A stretch of DNA of 64,000 bases from positions 54,587 to 118,586 of the forward strand of contig JAJEDJ010000032.1 of NCBI GenBank assembly GCA_022821545.1, given 5' to 3'. The DNA comes from Caldilineaceae bacterium (GTDB taxonomy: Bacteria; Chloroflexota; Anaerolineae; Caldilineales; Caldilineaceae). The notes beneath the pieces are model-generated. The model saw only the letters and a program-made list of their open reading frames with translations. It was not told the origin of the DNA and did no database searches. Shown here in pieces: positions 8,304 to 16,405 of this stretch (position 1 is the stretch's first letter; every line of letters starts with the position of its first letter). The position numbers were made by a program, and so were the translations under genes.

Positions 8304-9062
8304 ATGAGCATTGAGCACGCGGTTGAGATGCGAGGAATCTCAAAGAGATTTGGCAACGTCCAGGCGCTCAATCGCGTCGACTTGGAGTTGCGACGCGGGG
8401 AGCTGTTGGGTCTGGTGGGCGACAATGCGGCTGGAAAGTCTACGCTGATGAAGACGCTATATGGAGCGGTGCTTCCGGACGCAGGCGAGATTTTCATCGA
8501 AGGGCAGAAGGCCGCGCTGCGCAATCCACGCGACGCCCAGGCCCTGGGCCTGGCGATGATATACCAGGATCTGGCCGTCTTCAACAATCTGGACGTTGCC
8601 GCCAATGTCTTCACCGGGCGGGAGTACACCAGGCGAGTCCTTGGCATCACTTTTCTCGACAAGAAAAGGATGTACAACGAGTCGGAAGCGCTGCTGTCGC
8701 GGCTGCGCATCAATATCAGTTCTCCCAAGCTGCTGGTCGAGAGGATGTCCGGGGGTCAGCGCCAGATGGTGGCTGTTGCGCGGGCCATCGGTTTTGATGC
8801 CACGATTCTGATCATGGATGAGCCGACAGCCGCTTTGGGGGTGAAGGAGGCCAACACCTTGCTGGACCTTATGTCTGAGCTGCGCGATCAAGGAATTTCG
8901 ATCATCCTGATCACGCATCGCATTAGCGATGTGCTGTCTATCGGGGATCGAGTGATGGTGCTGAAGGGCGGGGAAAGGCAGGGGATCCTCAACGTTGAAG
9001 ATTCAACGCTGGAGGATGTTGAGTACCTGATCGTACGGGGGCGGCCTGACGGCAGCGGCTAG
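8304..9062 (+). CDS. Sugar ABC importer ATPase, single-domain FrcA type
   Basis: ATPase of the ribose-type importer. Unlike RbsA it has one nucleotide-binding domain of about 250 residues, as in FrcA-type systems. Walker A is present as GDNAAGKST, the signature as MSGGQRQM, Walker B as ILIMDEPTAALG and the switch His as ITHR. The ATG at 8304 is preferred. A GTG at 8256 is also in frame, but the extra 16 residues lie inside the intercistronic hairpin. It is the last gene of this plus-strand cluster. Confidence 0.92.
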   Translation: MSIEHAVEMRGISKRFGNVQALNRVDLELRRGELLGLVGDNAAGKSTLMKTLYGAVLPDAGEIFIEGQKAALRNPRDAQALGLAMIYQDLAVFNNLDVAANVFTGREYTRRVLGITFLDKKRMYNESEALLSRLRINISSPKLLVERMSGGQRQMVAVARAIGFDATILIMDEPTAALGVKEANTLLDLMSELRDQGISIILITHRISDVLSIGDRVMVLKGGERQGILNVEDSTLEDVEYLIVRGRPDGSG

Positions 9063-9089
9063 TGGTTTGCGCTCCACCCTCCCCATCAG

Positions 9090-9200
9090 CCAATCGACAG
9101 TTTCTCAATCGAGGATTTCAAAGAACTACTGCAACTGAATCTCGTCAGCGTCTTTGCCGCCTGGATCTTGAAGCCGCCACCCGCTCGCGATTATCTTCCG
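9090..9200 (+). pseudogene. Possible relic of a short-chain dehydrogenase
   Basis: A stretch with no good start or full-length frame translates to IDSFSIEDFKELLQLNLVSVF. This resembles the helix of short-chain dehydrogenases that carries the active-site Asn (..F..LL..NL.gVF). Nothing recognisable remains on either side, and the catalytic YxxxK segment is absent. The similarity is short, so the call is tentative. The rest of 9063-9239 holds nothing I recognise. Confidence 0.3.
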
Positions 9201-9239
9201 CTCTCTCCTCGGAATCCCATCTCTTTACCAGAGTTGACT

Positions 9240-10208
9240 TCAACTATCCGGAGTGACCTGATGGAGCGGCTCCAGCCCCTTGGAGACCCGCTCCACGTTG
9301 TCGGCTGCGGCCTGACCGCGGCGCTGCGCGGTCTCCCTTGTTACGCCGGCGACGTGCGGGGTGCAGTACATGTTGTCCATCTGCAGCAGTGGGTGGGAGC
9401 TCGGAAGCGGCTCGGTCACGAACGCGTCCATGCCGGCGGCCCGGATCTGCCCGCTCCGCAATGCATCGACCAGCGCATCCTCATCCACCAACAGCCCGCG
9501 CGCCACGTTGATCAGCACCGCGTTCGGCTTCATCAACTCGAACTGCCGCGCCCCGATCATGCGCCGGGTTTGCGCCGTGCTGGGCGTATGCAGCGAGAGA
9601 TAGTCGACCTCGGAGATCAGTTGATCCATGGCGCTGGGATCCCCGAAGAAGGAGACATGACACTCGTCGCGCACCGACTGCGGGATATCGACGATGTCGA
9701 TCGCCATGATCTCCATGCCCATTGCGTGGCCGCGCTTGGCCAGTTCACGTCCGCTCGCGCCCAGCCCGATCAGGCCGAGCTTCTTGCCCGCCAGTTCATC
9801 GTTCAGCGGCAGGCTGAAGAGTTCAGCGCGCATGTTCGCCTGCGCGGCGCGATGGTTCTTGGCGATCAGCAGCATCAGGGTGAGCGCATGCTCGGCCAGG
9901 GCGACGGCGCTGAAGGGGCCGGGCGTGTTGGCAAAGGGCATTTCCTTCTTGAAAAAGTAGGGCATGTCCCAATGATCGACACCGACCGAGAGCACCTGCC
10001 ACAGCTTGACGCCGGCCTCCACAGAGGCATCGACCATCTCGTGCGTGCAGCCCGCGCACGCCACCACTACGTCGATGCCTTCAAACTGCGGGGCCACAGG
10101 CTTGTCGGGATCGTACATCTTGATTGGATAACGCCCGCCGACCGCTTCGACAAAACCATCGTACCAGTAATGCATGACGGGGTTGAAGGGAAGAAAGAGA
10201 ACTTGCAT
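9240..10208 (-). CDS. D-isomer-specific 2-hydroxyacid dehydrogenase family protein
   Basis: NAD(P)-dependent dehydrogenase of the D-3-phosphoglycerate/glyoxylate/hydroxypyruvate reductase fold, 322 residues. The Rossmann motif is GLIGLGASGRELAKRG. The catalytic set is seen as the Arg in NVARG, the Glu in AGMDAFVTEPLP and the His in TPHVAG. It leads away from a convergent region and is the most promoter-distal gene of a minus-strand catabolic group that includes an Ldh-family dehydrogenase, two dioxygenases and an M81 peptidase. The substrate is unknown. It lacks the regulatory ACT domain of SerA. Confidence 0.92.
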   Translation of the reverse strand: MQVLFLPFNPVMHYWYDGFVEAVGGRYPIKMYDPDKPVAPQFEGIDVVVACAGCTHEMVDASVEAGVKLWQVLSVGVDHWDMPYFFKKEMPFANTPGPFSAVALAEHALTLMLLIAKNHRAAQANMRAELFSLPLNDELAGKKLGLIGLGASGRELAKRGHAMGMEIMAIDIVDIPQSVRDECHVSFFGDPSAMDQLISEVDYLSLHTPSTAQTRRMIGARQFELMKPNAVLINVARGLLVDEDALVDALRSGQIRAAGMDAFVTEPLPSSHPLLQMDNMYCTPHVAGVTRETAQRRGQAAADNVERVSKGLEPLHQVTPDS

Positions 10209-10227
10209 AGTCTGAACCTCTTAAGGG

Positions 10228-10270
10228 CGGTGGTTAGTGGACAGTGGTCATTGGATAGCGGTTAGTCAAC
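10228..10270. repeat. GTGG-rich dispersed intergenic repeat, copy 1
   Basis: The segment carries GTGGTTAGTGGACAGTG at 10230-10246, and the exact 17-mer recurs in reverse complement at 49439-49455. Degenerate TAGTGG units continue on both sides. It lies directly upstream of the 2-hydroxyacid dehydrogenase start on the minus strand. No coding potential was recognised. Confidence 0.55.
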
Positions 10271-10334
10271 AGCCCGCGCATTGCTCCCTATGATGCCATG
10301 TAAGCAGTGGGGCATCAAACCGGGGCGGCGCGGG

Positions 10335-11384
10335 TCAGACCGCAATCTCGACGCCGAGGCTGTCTGCGGTCTCGATCATCTCCTGCCAGATACTGTCTTC
10401 AACCGGTATACCGTGCGCGCCGCGCTGCTGCGCAGTGCGGTACTCCGGTTCGCCGGGGAAGAGGACCTCGCTGACGCCGGGTTGCGGGCGCGCCGACTTC
10501 ACCCAGGCGATCTGCTCCTGGACGCTCTCGATGAACTCGTCGAATGGAAGCAGGGCCTCTATGTTGATGGCTTGGAAGTAAACGCCGTTGCCGGTCTGCG
10601 CGCGCTCCTTGCCGGTACAGCCGGCGCCGGAGAGCGCGCCGGCCAGCAACTCGGCCACGATGCCCAGCGCAAAGCCCTTGTGGCCCACAATCCCGCCCAG
10701 GGGCAGGAGCGCTCCCGCCGGGGGGCCGTAGAAGGCGGCCGGATCGGTGGTAGGGTTGCCGTCTGCGTCGATGATTACACCCTCGGGCAGCTGTTTGCCG
10801 GCGTAGCGGGTGACCCGAACCTTGCCTTCAGGGAATACCGACGTCGTGATGTCGACCATAACGGGCCAGGGCCCGCCGCTCGGCATAGCGAAGGCGATGG
10901 GGTTGGGGGAGAGCCGCCTCTCGGCGCCGCCCCACGGGGCGACCGAGCCGGTGGTGCCGTAGGAGTTGACGACCGCCATGCCGATCATACGCTCCTCTGC
11001 GGCCATGGTGGGGTATTCGCCCACGCGCCCCACGTGCTGGCTCCCGCGCACCACGACGGTGCCGATAGCAACCTGGCGCGCCTTCTCGATCGCGAGCCGC
11101 ATCGCCTGCCGTGCGATCACCATGCCCCAGCCCTGGTGCGCCTGGATCACGGCGGAGGCCGCGGTCTCGCGCTCGATCTCGATGGGCGTGCCCGGCCGGA
11201 TCGCGCCGCTGCGAATCTGGCCAACGTATTGAGGTATCCTCATCACGCCATGCGAGTCGTGTCCCAGCAGGTTGGCGCGCACGAGCACCTCGCAGACGGC
11301 CTCCGACTCGGCGTGGGGGGAGCCGGCCGCGTCCAGGATCCGGGTGCCGATCTCTTGCAGTTGGTCGGCGGTCAGATATTTCAT
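10335..11384 (-). CDS. Ldh-family NAD(P) dehydrogenase (second paralogue)
   Basis: 349-residue Ldh2/MDH2-family oxidoreductase. The catalytic His lies in HDSHGVMRIPQY, followed by SQHVGRVGEYPTMAA and the glycine-rich GHKGFALGIVAELLAGAL. It shares the architecture of the plus-strand gene at 4029-5075 but is clearly divergent, so the two probably use different substrates. Its end is about 130 bases from the start of the D-2-hydroxyacid dehydrogenase gene. A stereospecific pair of 2-hydroxyacid oxidases or reductases is a plausible reading. It is probably co-transcribed with the PhyH genes upstream. Confidence 0.9.
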   Translation of the reverse strand: MKYLTADQLQEIGTRILDAAGSPHAESEAVCEVLVRANLLGHDSHGVMRIPQYVGQIRSGAIRPGTPIEIERETAASAVIQAHQGWGMVIARQAMRLAIEKARQVAIGTVVVRGSQHVGRVGEYPTMAAEERMIGMAVVNSYGTTGSVAPWGGAERRLSPNPIAFAMPSGGPWPVMVDITTSVFPEGKVRVTRYAGKQLPEGVIIDADGNPTTDPAAFYGPPAGALLPLGGIVGHKGFALGIVAELLAGALSGAGCTGKERAQTGNGVYFQAINIEALLPFDEFIESVQEQIAWVKSARPQPGVSEVLFPGEPEYRTAQQRGAHGIPVEDSIWQEMIETADSLGVEIAV

Positions 11385-11430
11385 GTATATCGCTCCAGGT
11401 GGGTGTCCTGCAGAATCCAGTGGGCGCCAG

Positions 11431-12222
11431 TCAGGCCAGGGCCTTCACAGAGCTGTCGTCGAGAGGGCTAAGCGGCGTAAAGTCGCGATTGTTCTGATAC
11501 CACGGGCGCTCGGCGCCGGTACAGGCGTTGCTGACGGCGTTGTAGATCAGGTACATGATCGCCCGGCGCCAGGGGGATACATTGTTGGCCGAACCGTGCA
11601 GCACGTTGCAGTGAATGAAGGCAACCGATCCCGCCGGCCCGATCAGCGCTTCGATCCCGTTCTCCGCCGCCAGCCGTTCAAAGGTCGTGTGATCGATATG
11701 ATGCAGCGCGTACCCTCTGCCTGCCGCGTCCTTATGGAGACGGGCATCCAGGAGACCATGGCGCTGCGAGCCGGGCACGATCAGGAGAGGAGACGTGACC
11801 GCGGTACAATCGTCGATGAAGACCGATACCATGATGCAGTTGGGTTCCGACATGCCGTCGATCGAATGCCAGGGCGGGTAATCCTGATGCCAGTCCCAGG
11901 AGGCGCCGCCGCCGAAGCCCTGTTTTGGGTTCAGGCGGCTTTGATGGAGATAGACGTCGTCGCGCAACAGCTGGCGGACCGGGTCCAACAGGCGGGGAAG
12001 CTGCGTGAGGCAGCGGAACGCATCGGAATAAATATGCGCGCCAAAGGCCAGCCTGACAGAGGACGGGTCCTCCTTTTCGGAGATGATCTCCGGCCCCGGG
12101 CGGCTGAGGATCTCCGGCAGCGCTTGCTGCAGGACCGCGACTTCATCGCTATCCAGCAGATCCGGGAAAAACAGGTAGCCCTGCTCTTCAAACTGTGCAA
12201 TTTGTGCGCCGCTGAGTTTCAT
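11431..12222 (-). CDS. PhyH-family Fe(II)/2-oxoglutarate dioxygenase, ectoine-hydroxylase-like
   Basis: 263-residue non-heme iron dioxygenase. The iron-binding facial triad is visible as WHQDYP (H-x-D) and the distal His in CNVLHGSANN, and the 2-oxoglutarate Arg follows in PWRRA. The C-terminal block with RPWYQNNRDFTPL resembles the end of ectoine hydroxylase EctD. No ectoine synthesis genes (ectA, ectB, ectC) are nearby, so hydroxylation of a different substrate is as likely. It is adjacent to a second, more divergent PhyH gene in the same orientation. Confidence 0.87.
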   Translation of the reverse strand: MKLSGAQIAQFEEQGYLFFPDLLDSDEVAVLQQALPEILSRPGPEIISEKEDPSSVRLAFGAHIYSDAFRCLTQLPRLLDPVRQLLRDDVYLHQSRLNPKQGFGGGASWDWHQDYPPWHSIDGMSEPNCIMVSVFIDDCTAVTSPLLIVPGSQRHGLLDARLHKDAAGRGYALHHIDHTTFERLAAENGIEALIGPAGSVAFIHCNVLHGSANNVSPWRRAIMYLIYNAVSNACTGAERPWYQNNRDFTPLSPLDDSSVKALA

Positions 12223-12268
12223 GTCTTGATCTCCGTTATCGGAAAAAGTAAGCGGCCCAGTTGGAGGT

Positions 12269-13105
12269 TTAACGCCTCCTGGAATACATCCCCGGGTCCG
12301 AGGAGGAGTAGGGCCACCCGGAACCGCCGACCAGGTGGAACTCGTCCTCTTTGCCGCACAGCCAGTAGAACATTTCGGCCACGCGCGGGACCGACTGCCA
12401 TTTACGGTGGCCGCCGCAGAAATAGTTGCTCATATAGGAATAGTCGGCGCCGGCGAAATCAAAATCGGCGCGCGCGTTCCAATCGCGTGCCGGCGGCGTT
12501 GTGCGCCAGTAGACCCATTTCAACAGGTTGCGCGTCGATTGGTCGACTTTGTCGGGCTGACGGTGCCAGATCGAATAGGCTGTCACGAACACCGAGCCGG
12601 CGGGCGCGGTGGTCGCCTCCTGGCCGGCCAGATTGCCAAAGCGCTCTATATCCTCGCGGGCGATGGGCACAAGGTGGGAGCCGGGCAGGAACAGGGTCGG
12701 CCCCATCTCCATGCTGTTCGACTGGGGGATGTAGAAGACCTGCAGCAGATTGCAGGCGCGCTCGAAGTCTGAACCGGCGTCGATGTGCCAGTAGTTGGCC
12801 TTTACCGGCCCCACCAGGCGGTGGTTGGCCATCCACTCGGGCAGCTGAAAACGGGCCCCCAGCAGGGAGCGGACAGCGCCGGCGACCGCGGGATGCAGCA
12901 GCACCTCGTCGATGAAGCGCTCATCGCGCACCAGCTGATGGGGGTCCGCTCCCTCCTCGTCAAGGTATTCGAAAACCCAGCGGTTGGTGGATTCCGGGAT
13001 CACGCCTTGGAGGGTGAGGATGCCCGTTTTGCAGAATTCCAGGACCTCTTCATCGGTTAGAGTAGGCTTGATGTTATCGGTCGCGCGAAGGGCTTCCTGC
13101 GACAT
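12269..13105 (-). CDS. PhyH-family (phytanoyl-CoA dioxygenase-like) protein
   Basis: 278-residue protein with the PhyH double-stranded beta helix. Iron ligands are read as WHIDAG (H-x-D) and the His of SIWHRQPDK, with a downstream Arg (STRNLLKW) for 2-oxoglutarate. FLPGSHLVPI between them is the typical family loop. It is only distantly similar to the adjacent dioxygenase, so this is not a recent duplication. A good GGAGG lies upstream of the ATG on the minus strand. Substrate unknown; members of the family oxidise small molecules imported or made locally. Confidence 0.87.
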   Translation of the reverse strand: MSQEALRATDNIKPTLTDEEVLEFCKTGILTLQGVIPESTNRWVFEYLDEEGADPHQLVRDERFIDEVLLHPAVAGAVRSLLGARFQLPEWMANHRLVGPVKANYWHIDAGSDFERACNLLQVFYIPQSNSMEMGPTLFLPGSHLVPIAREDIERFGNLAGQEATTAPAGSVFVTAYSIWHRQPDKVDQSTRNLLKWVYWRTTPPARDWNARADFDFAGADYSYMSNYFCGGHRKWQSVPRVAEMFYWLCGKEDEFHLVGGSGWPYSSSDPGMYSRRR

Positions 13106-13205
13106 TTGTTACCTCCTGCATGGCATACATGAGAGCCATGGGCGTCACTGTCAGATTTTGGATTCGAGAATCTGCAAAATTTCGAAAACCATGCGAGGCT
13201 TCCAT

Positions 13206-13568
13206 CTATTCCCATTTCTCCAGAATGAACTCGCAGGTAACGTGCATATCCGGGCTGTGGCCGGATATGAGCTGGGCCGGAAAGCGGATCACGCGCCAGC
13301 CGGCGTTGATGGCATCCAGCACGCTCTTGTAGGGCCAGTCGGCGGGATCGAAGGGGCCGTCGGAGACCTCGCCGTCCGCGACCTGCAGCATCCCGATCAC
13401 GTCAGAGGTGACGGCGGTGGTTGCAGTCTGCAGGTAGAGCAGACTCTGTCGTCTGGACCCGTTCTCCCCCAGCGCCTTGCCCAGCTCGCGCAGCTGCTCC
13501 TCGGTCAACTCTCCCTGTCTCAACTGTTCGATACATTCTTCCAACTGTTGCGCGGCGACTGAATTCAT
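13206..13568 (-). CDS. Hypothetical protein, 120 residues
   Basis: I do not recognise this protein. The N-terminal third is a charged, helix-prone segment (QQLEECIEQLRQGELTEEQL). The C-terminal part reads like a small alpha/beta domain with DPADWPYKSVLDAINAGWRVI and ends at FILEKWE. There is no signal peptide or membrane segment. It lies between the M81 peptidase gene (27 bases away) and the PhyH pair in one direction, so it probably belongs to the same transcript. Confidence 0.6.
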   Translation of the reverse strand: MNSVAAQQLEECIEQLRQGELTEEQLRELGKALGENGSRRQSLLYLQTATTAVTSDVIGMLQVADGEVSDGPFDPADWPYKSVLDAINAGWRVIRFPAQLISGHSPDMHVTCEFILEKWE

Positions 13569-13595
13569 TGTAAGGCGCCCCTTCGGTGCTCGTCC

Positions 13596-15104
13596 TTAGC
13601 TGACAACAACCGGTATCTCAAGGTCGGGAATCTCTTCGTCAAGGGGAAAGAAGGGCCGCTGCATGCGCTCAAAGTTCAGGTTGCGCACATGGGCCGGGGT
13701 CGGTCCGGGCGTGTCGACGATGAAAGCCGCCTTCATCAGGTCGCGGTAGGCGTGGCGGTAGTTCATCGGATTTTTGACGCCGATGAACTTGGCCCGGCGC
13801 ACATCCATGCCGACGCTGCGAAACTGCTCATCGCCCCAATCGTAGGTCGGCTGCGACATGACGAGGAGCTGGATGCTGCCGATCTGCAGCACGGCGGAGA
13901 GACCCATCGAGGCCCAGGTGCCGCCAAAAAGACCACCGTCGTAGAGGAAGCTGCCGTCACTGAGACGGCGCACAGTACCGCTGACAGGTACGGGCTGGCC
14001 CCAGTTCGGGTCGAGGCTGTAGCCGACCTGCAGGCTGACCGTTTCGCCCAGGCCTGCGCGCGCGCAGGCCTGGGCCGCGGCTTGGTCGACCACCATCAGA
14101 AAGGCGGGTTCGTCCACGCCCAGCGCCAGCAGCTCGCCCAGCAGCGCGACGCTGTCGCCGGGCGCGCCGCCGCCCGCACAGTCTGCGGTGTCGACCAGCA
14201 GCACAGGGCCTCCCTCCACCTGGCGACCGCGGGCAACGGCCTCCGCGACCGTGAAATGCTCCACCTCGAAGGCCCGGCGCCGCGCCCAGAACTCGACGGC
14301 CAGCGCATGCGCCTCCTGTGCCGCCAGTGCGGGATCATTGTCGGTCACCACGACGCCGCCGCAGCCCATACCCGGCAGGTCGTTGTAGGGGTGAACCTGG
14401 AAACAGGATACGGAGAGGATGCCCGGCTGCGTCTCCAGGCGCCGCGCCCGCCGTTCCAGGTGGGCCATGGGCCCGTCGCCGAAGGTCTGGCCGTTGCAGG
14501 CGCCGCAGATTATCGGGACCTTGGCCAGCGCCGTCACCGGTCTGACGTCACCCCTGACTGTCCGCAGCAGCAGGCTGGCGCCGCGTTCACCGGTGGAGTA
14601 GGTGTCGTCGTGAGGGTAGTGGGTGAAGGAGACGAGGGCGGTGGCCTGCCTGACCATGCGCGGGGTGACATGCGCGTGCAGGTCGAGCGTCATGACGATG
14701 GGCAGGTCCGGCCCGACGATGCTGCGCACGGCATCGAGAATGTCGCCCTCCGGGTCCTCTTGCGAGGCCGTGACCATGGAGCCGTGCATGGCGAGGATGA
14801 GGCCGTCAAGCGGCAGCGCGGCCCGCAGTCGCGCCAGGAGCGTTTCCTTCAACTCGGTATAGCAGTCATCGGTAAGCGCGCCCCCCGAGACGCTGCGCGC
14901 CGCCAGCAGCGGGAGCGGCTGAGCGTCCTCCTCTTCACAGACGGCGAGAATGCCGGCAACTTCGCAGTCGGTGCCCGCCAGTTGGAGCAGGGCATCGCCC
15001 TCATGGACATATGAGTTGCGAAACAGGGCCAGATCGGTCTGCGTGGCCGCGAACTGGTTGCTCTCCTGGAAAATCGAGCCGATGCCGATGCGCATGGCTG
15101 TCAT
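13596..15104 (-). CDS. M81-family metallopeptidase, MlrC-like
   Basis: Zinc-dependent hydrolase of the M81 family named for microcystinase C, about 502 residues. The N-terminal half carries FQESNQF near the start and MTLDLHAHVT with the metal-binding D-x-H-x-H. The C-terminal MlrC domain starts around LLVDTADCAGGGAPGDS. The ATG at 15104 is chosen for an AAGG upstream; the longer frame adds 16 residues of poor quality. In non-cyanobacterial genomes such proteins usually sit beside peptide importers and probably process unusual amide or peptide compounds rather than microcystin. Here a peptide-type importer lies about 2.4 kb downstream. Confidence 0.9.
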   Translation of the reverse strand: MTAMRIGIGSIFQESNQFAATQTDLALFRNSYVHEGDALLQLAGTDCEVAGILAVCEEEDAQPLPLLAARSVSGGALTDDCYTELKETLLARLRAALPLDGLILAMHGSMVTASQEDPEGDILDAVRSIVGPDLPIVMTLDLHAHVTPRMVRQATALVSFTHYPHDDTYSTGERGASLLLRTVRGDVRPVTALAKVPIICGACNGQTFGDGPMAHLERRARRLETQPGILSVSCFQVHPYNDLPGMGCGGVVVTDNDPALAAQEAHALAVEFWARRRAFEVEHFTVAEAVARGRQVEGGPVLLVDTADCAGGGAPGDSVALLGELLALGVDEPAFLMVVDQAAAQACARAGLGETVSLQVGYSLDPNWGQPVPVSGTVRRLSDGSFLYDGGLFGGTWASMGLSAVLQIGSIQLLVMSQPTYDWGDEQFRSVGMDVRRAKFIGVKNPMNYRHAYRDLMKAAFIVDTPGPTPAHVRNLNFERMQRPFFPLDEEIPDLEIPVVVS

Positions 15105-15276
15105 TGGATTGCCTTTTCGAGCCCCATTTCGCGCAGGGGGCGCATCGAACAAACGCTGTGGGGAAGGAATCAGATGTTACCGATGGGCGCGTTTCAACAG
15201 ATGGACAGAGAGATTATACCCACGTATCGGGGGAAGGCCAATGTTGGTTCAAATAGAGGCATGAAAGTAAACTAAA

Positions 15277-15290
15277 GTAGTAGATAACTC
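15277..15290 (+). promoter_or_regulatory. Promoter-like segment before first Cache lipoprotein gene, duplicated at 15799-15812
   Basis: TAGTAGATAA is shared just upstream of both tandem lipoprotein genes, about 30 bases before each start, and resembles an extended -10 element. No clear -35 is visible. The duplication therefore included the upstream regulatory sequence, so each copy may be transcribed on its own. Confidence 0.35.
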
Positions 15291-15319
15291 AAACTAGCTT
15301 AATCATAATGGAGACAGAC

Positions 15320-15772
15320 ATGTTACGTTCTGCCGCTCTTTCTGCCGTTCTCGTGCTCGCGTTCCTCATGGCTGGTTGCGTTGCCATCCCCACCAAGAGC
15401 GAACCGGCGGCCTACACGCAGGCCGTCGTACAGGATGCCATCCGCCTCTACACTCAGGAAGGCCGCCAGGCAGCCATCGACCACTACAGTTCGTCCGAAA
15501 ACGTAGACGGGCAGTGGTACGTCTTCATAATCGGCGGAGATGGATACACGGTCGCGCACCACAACCCCGAAATGATCGGGCGGGACCCGGCTCTGCGCGT
15601 CGACGTTACCGGCTATTTCTATGGCGACGACATCCTGAGCGCTACCGAGGCAGGCAAATGGGTCAGCTACGTCTTCAACAATCCGGAAACCGGCGAGGAG
15701 ACGCGCAAGCACACTTGGGTCGTCCGCCATGACGGGCTGTTCATCGGGTCGGGCTGGTACAACGAGGAATAA
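15320..15772 (+). CDS. Cache-like lipoprotein, copy 1 of a tandem pair
   Basis: About 150-residue exported lipoprotein. The signal peptide ends in the lipobox FLMAGC with Cys20. The mature part resembles a single extracytoplasmic Cache domain (a helix with AVVQDAIRLYTQEGRQAAIDHY, then the VDGQWYVFIIGGDGYTVAHHNP strand region), the sensor fold of chemoreceptors and kinases. Here it is free-standing with no transmembrane signalling part. The second ATG (15320) is preferred because GGAGA lies between the two ATGs. It may be a ligand-binding accessory lipoprotein. A close paralogue follows within 75 bases. Confidence 0.75.
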   Translation: MLRSAALSAVLVLAFLMAGCVAIPTKSEPAAYTQAVVQDAIRLYTQEGRQAAIDHYSSSENVDGQWYVFIIGGDGYTVAHHNPEMIGRDPALRVDVTGYFYGDDILSATEAGKWVSYVFNNPETGEETRKHTWVVRHDGLFIGSGWYNEE

Positions 15773-15842
15773 ACTGGCCGGGCATTTGGAAGTACGCGAT
15801 AGTAGATAATCCAAGTCTAAGACAGTCGAAATGGAGACATAC

Positions 15843-16301
15843 ATGTTTCGTTCTGCCGCCCTATTACTTGTCTTTACGCTCGCGCTTCTCGCCGCCGGTT
15901 GCGTCGCCATCCCAACCAAGAACGAACCGGCGGCCTACACCCGTTCGCTCGTGCAGGATGCCATCCGCCTCTACAATCAGGAAGGCCGCCAGGCAGCCAT
16001 CGACCACTACAGTTCAGCCGAGAACGTGGACGGACAGTGGTATGTATTCATTATCGGCGAAGACGGGTACACCATCGCTCACTACAGACCCGAAAGTATA
16101 GGGCGGGACCCTGCGCTGCGGGTAGATGCCAGCGGCTATTTCTACGGCGACGACATTTTGAGCGCTACCGAAGTGGGCAAATGGGTCAGCTATGTCCACG
16201 ACAAGCCGGATACCGGCGAGGTGACGCGCAAGCACACGTGGGTCGTACGCCATGACGGGCTGTTCTTCGGGTCAGGCTGGTACGAGAAGGAACGCGAATA
16301 A
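15843..16301 (+). CDS. Cache-like lipoprotein, copy 2 of a tandem pair
   Basis: Close paralogue of the preceding gene, with about four of five residues identical by eye. It has the same lipobox arrangement (LLAAGC, Cys20), the same linker VAIPTK-EPAAYT and the same Cache-like core. Differences cluster in the signal peptide and in the loop after AHY. The C-terminus WVVRHDGLFFGSGWYEKE also matches a short relic at 17396-17458, showing a third copy once existed. The ATG at 15843 is chosen by the same GGAGA argument. Function is inferred only from the fold. Confidence 0.75.
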   Translation: MFRSAALLLVFTLALLAAGCVAIPTKNEPAAYTRSLVQDAIRLYNQEGRQAAIDHYSSAENVDGQWYVFIIGEDGYTIAHYRPESIGRDPALRVDASGYFYGDDILSATEVGKWVSYVHDKPDTGEVTRKHTWVVRHDGLFFGSGWYEKERE

Positions 16302-16364
16302 CTGCAACTGCGTTTGCCGAATGGCAAAGCCTTAAACACAGCATAGCGCAGCGGATTTTTGCGC
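16301..16364. repeat. Palindromic intergenic repeat, partial copy C
   Basis: The segment TTGCCGAATGGCAAAGCC and the following ACACAGCATAGCGCAGC match the right half of copy B (7002-7114) with only scattered differences, ending in TTTTTGCGC. The left half is missing or too diverged to recognise. It lies exactly between the second lipoprotein gene and the TIM-barrel gene. Confidence 0.65.
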
Positions 16365-16405
16365 TATGCGATGCGCGCCTTGGGTCCAACAGACAGGAGG
16401 ATGTT

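Noticed and set aside
9168..10265. 365-codon open frame opposite the 2-hydroxyacid dehydrogenase gene
   Set aside because: Entirely antisense to a gene with intact NAD-binding and catalytic motifs; no domain is recognised in it.
12222..12269. Ectoine biosynthesis locus
   Set aside because: One PhyH protein resembles EctD, but no ectA, ectB or ectC gene is nearby and the second PhyH protein is not EctD-like.
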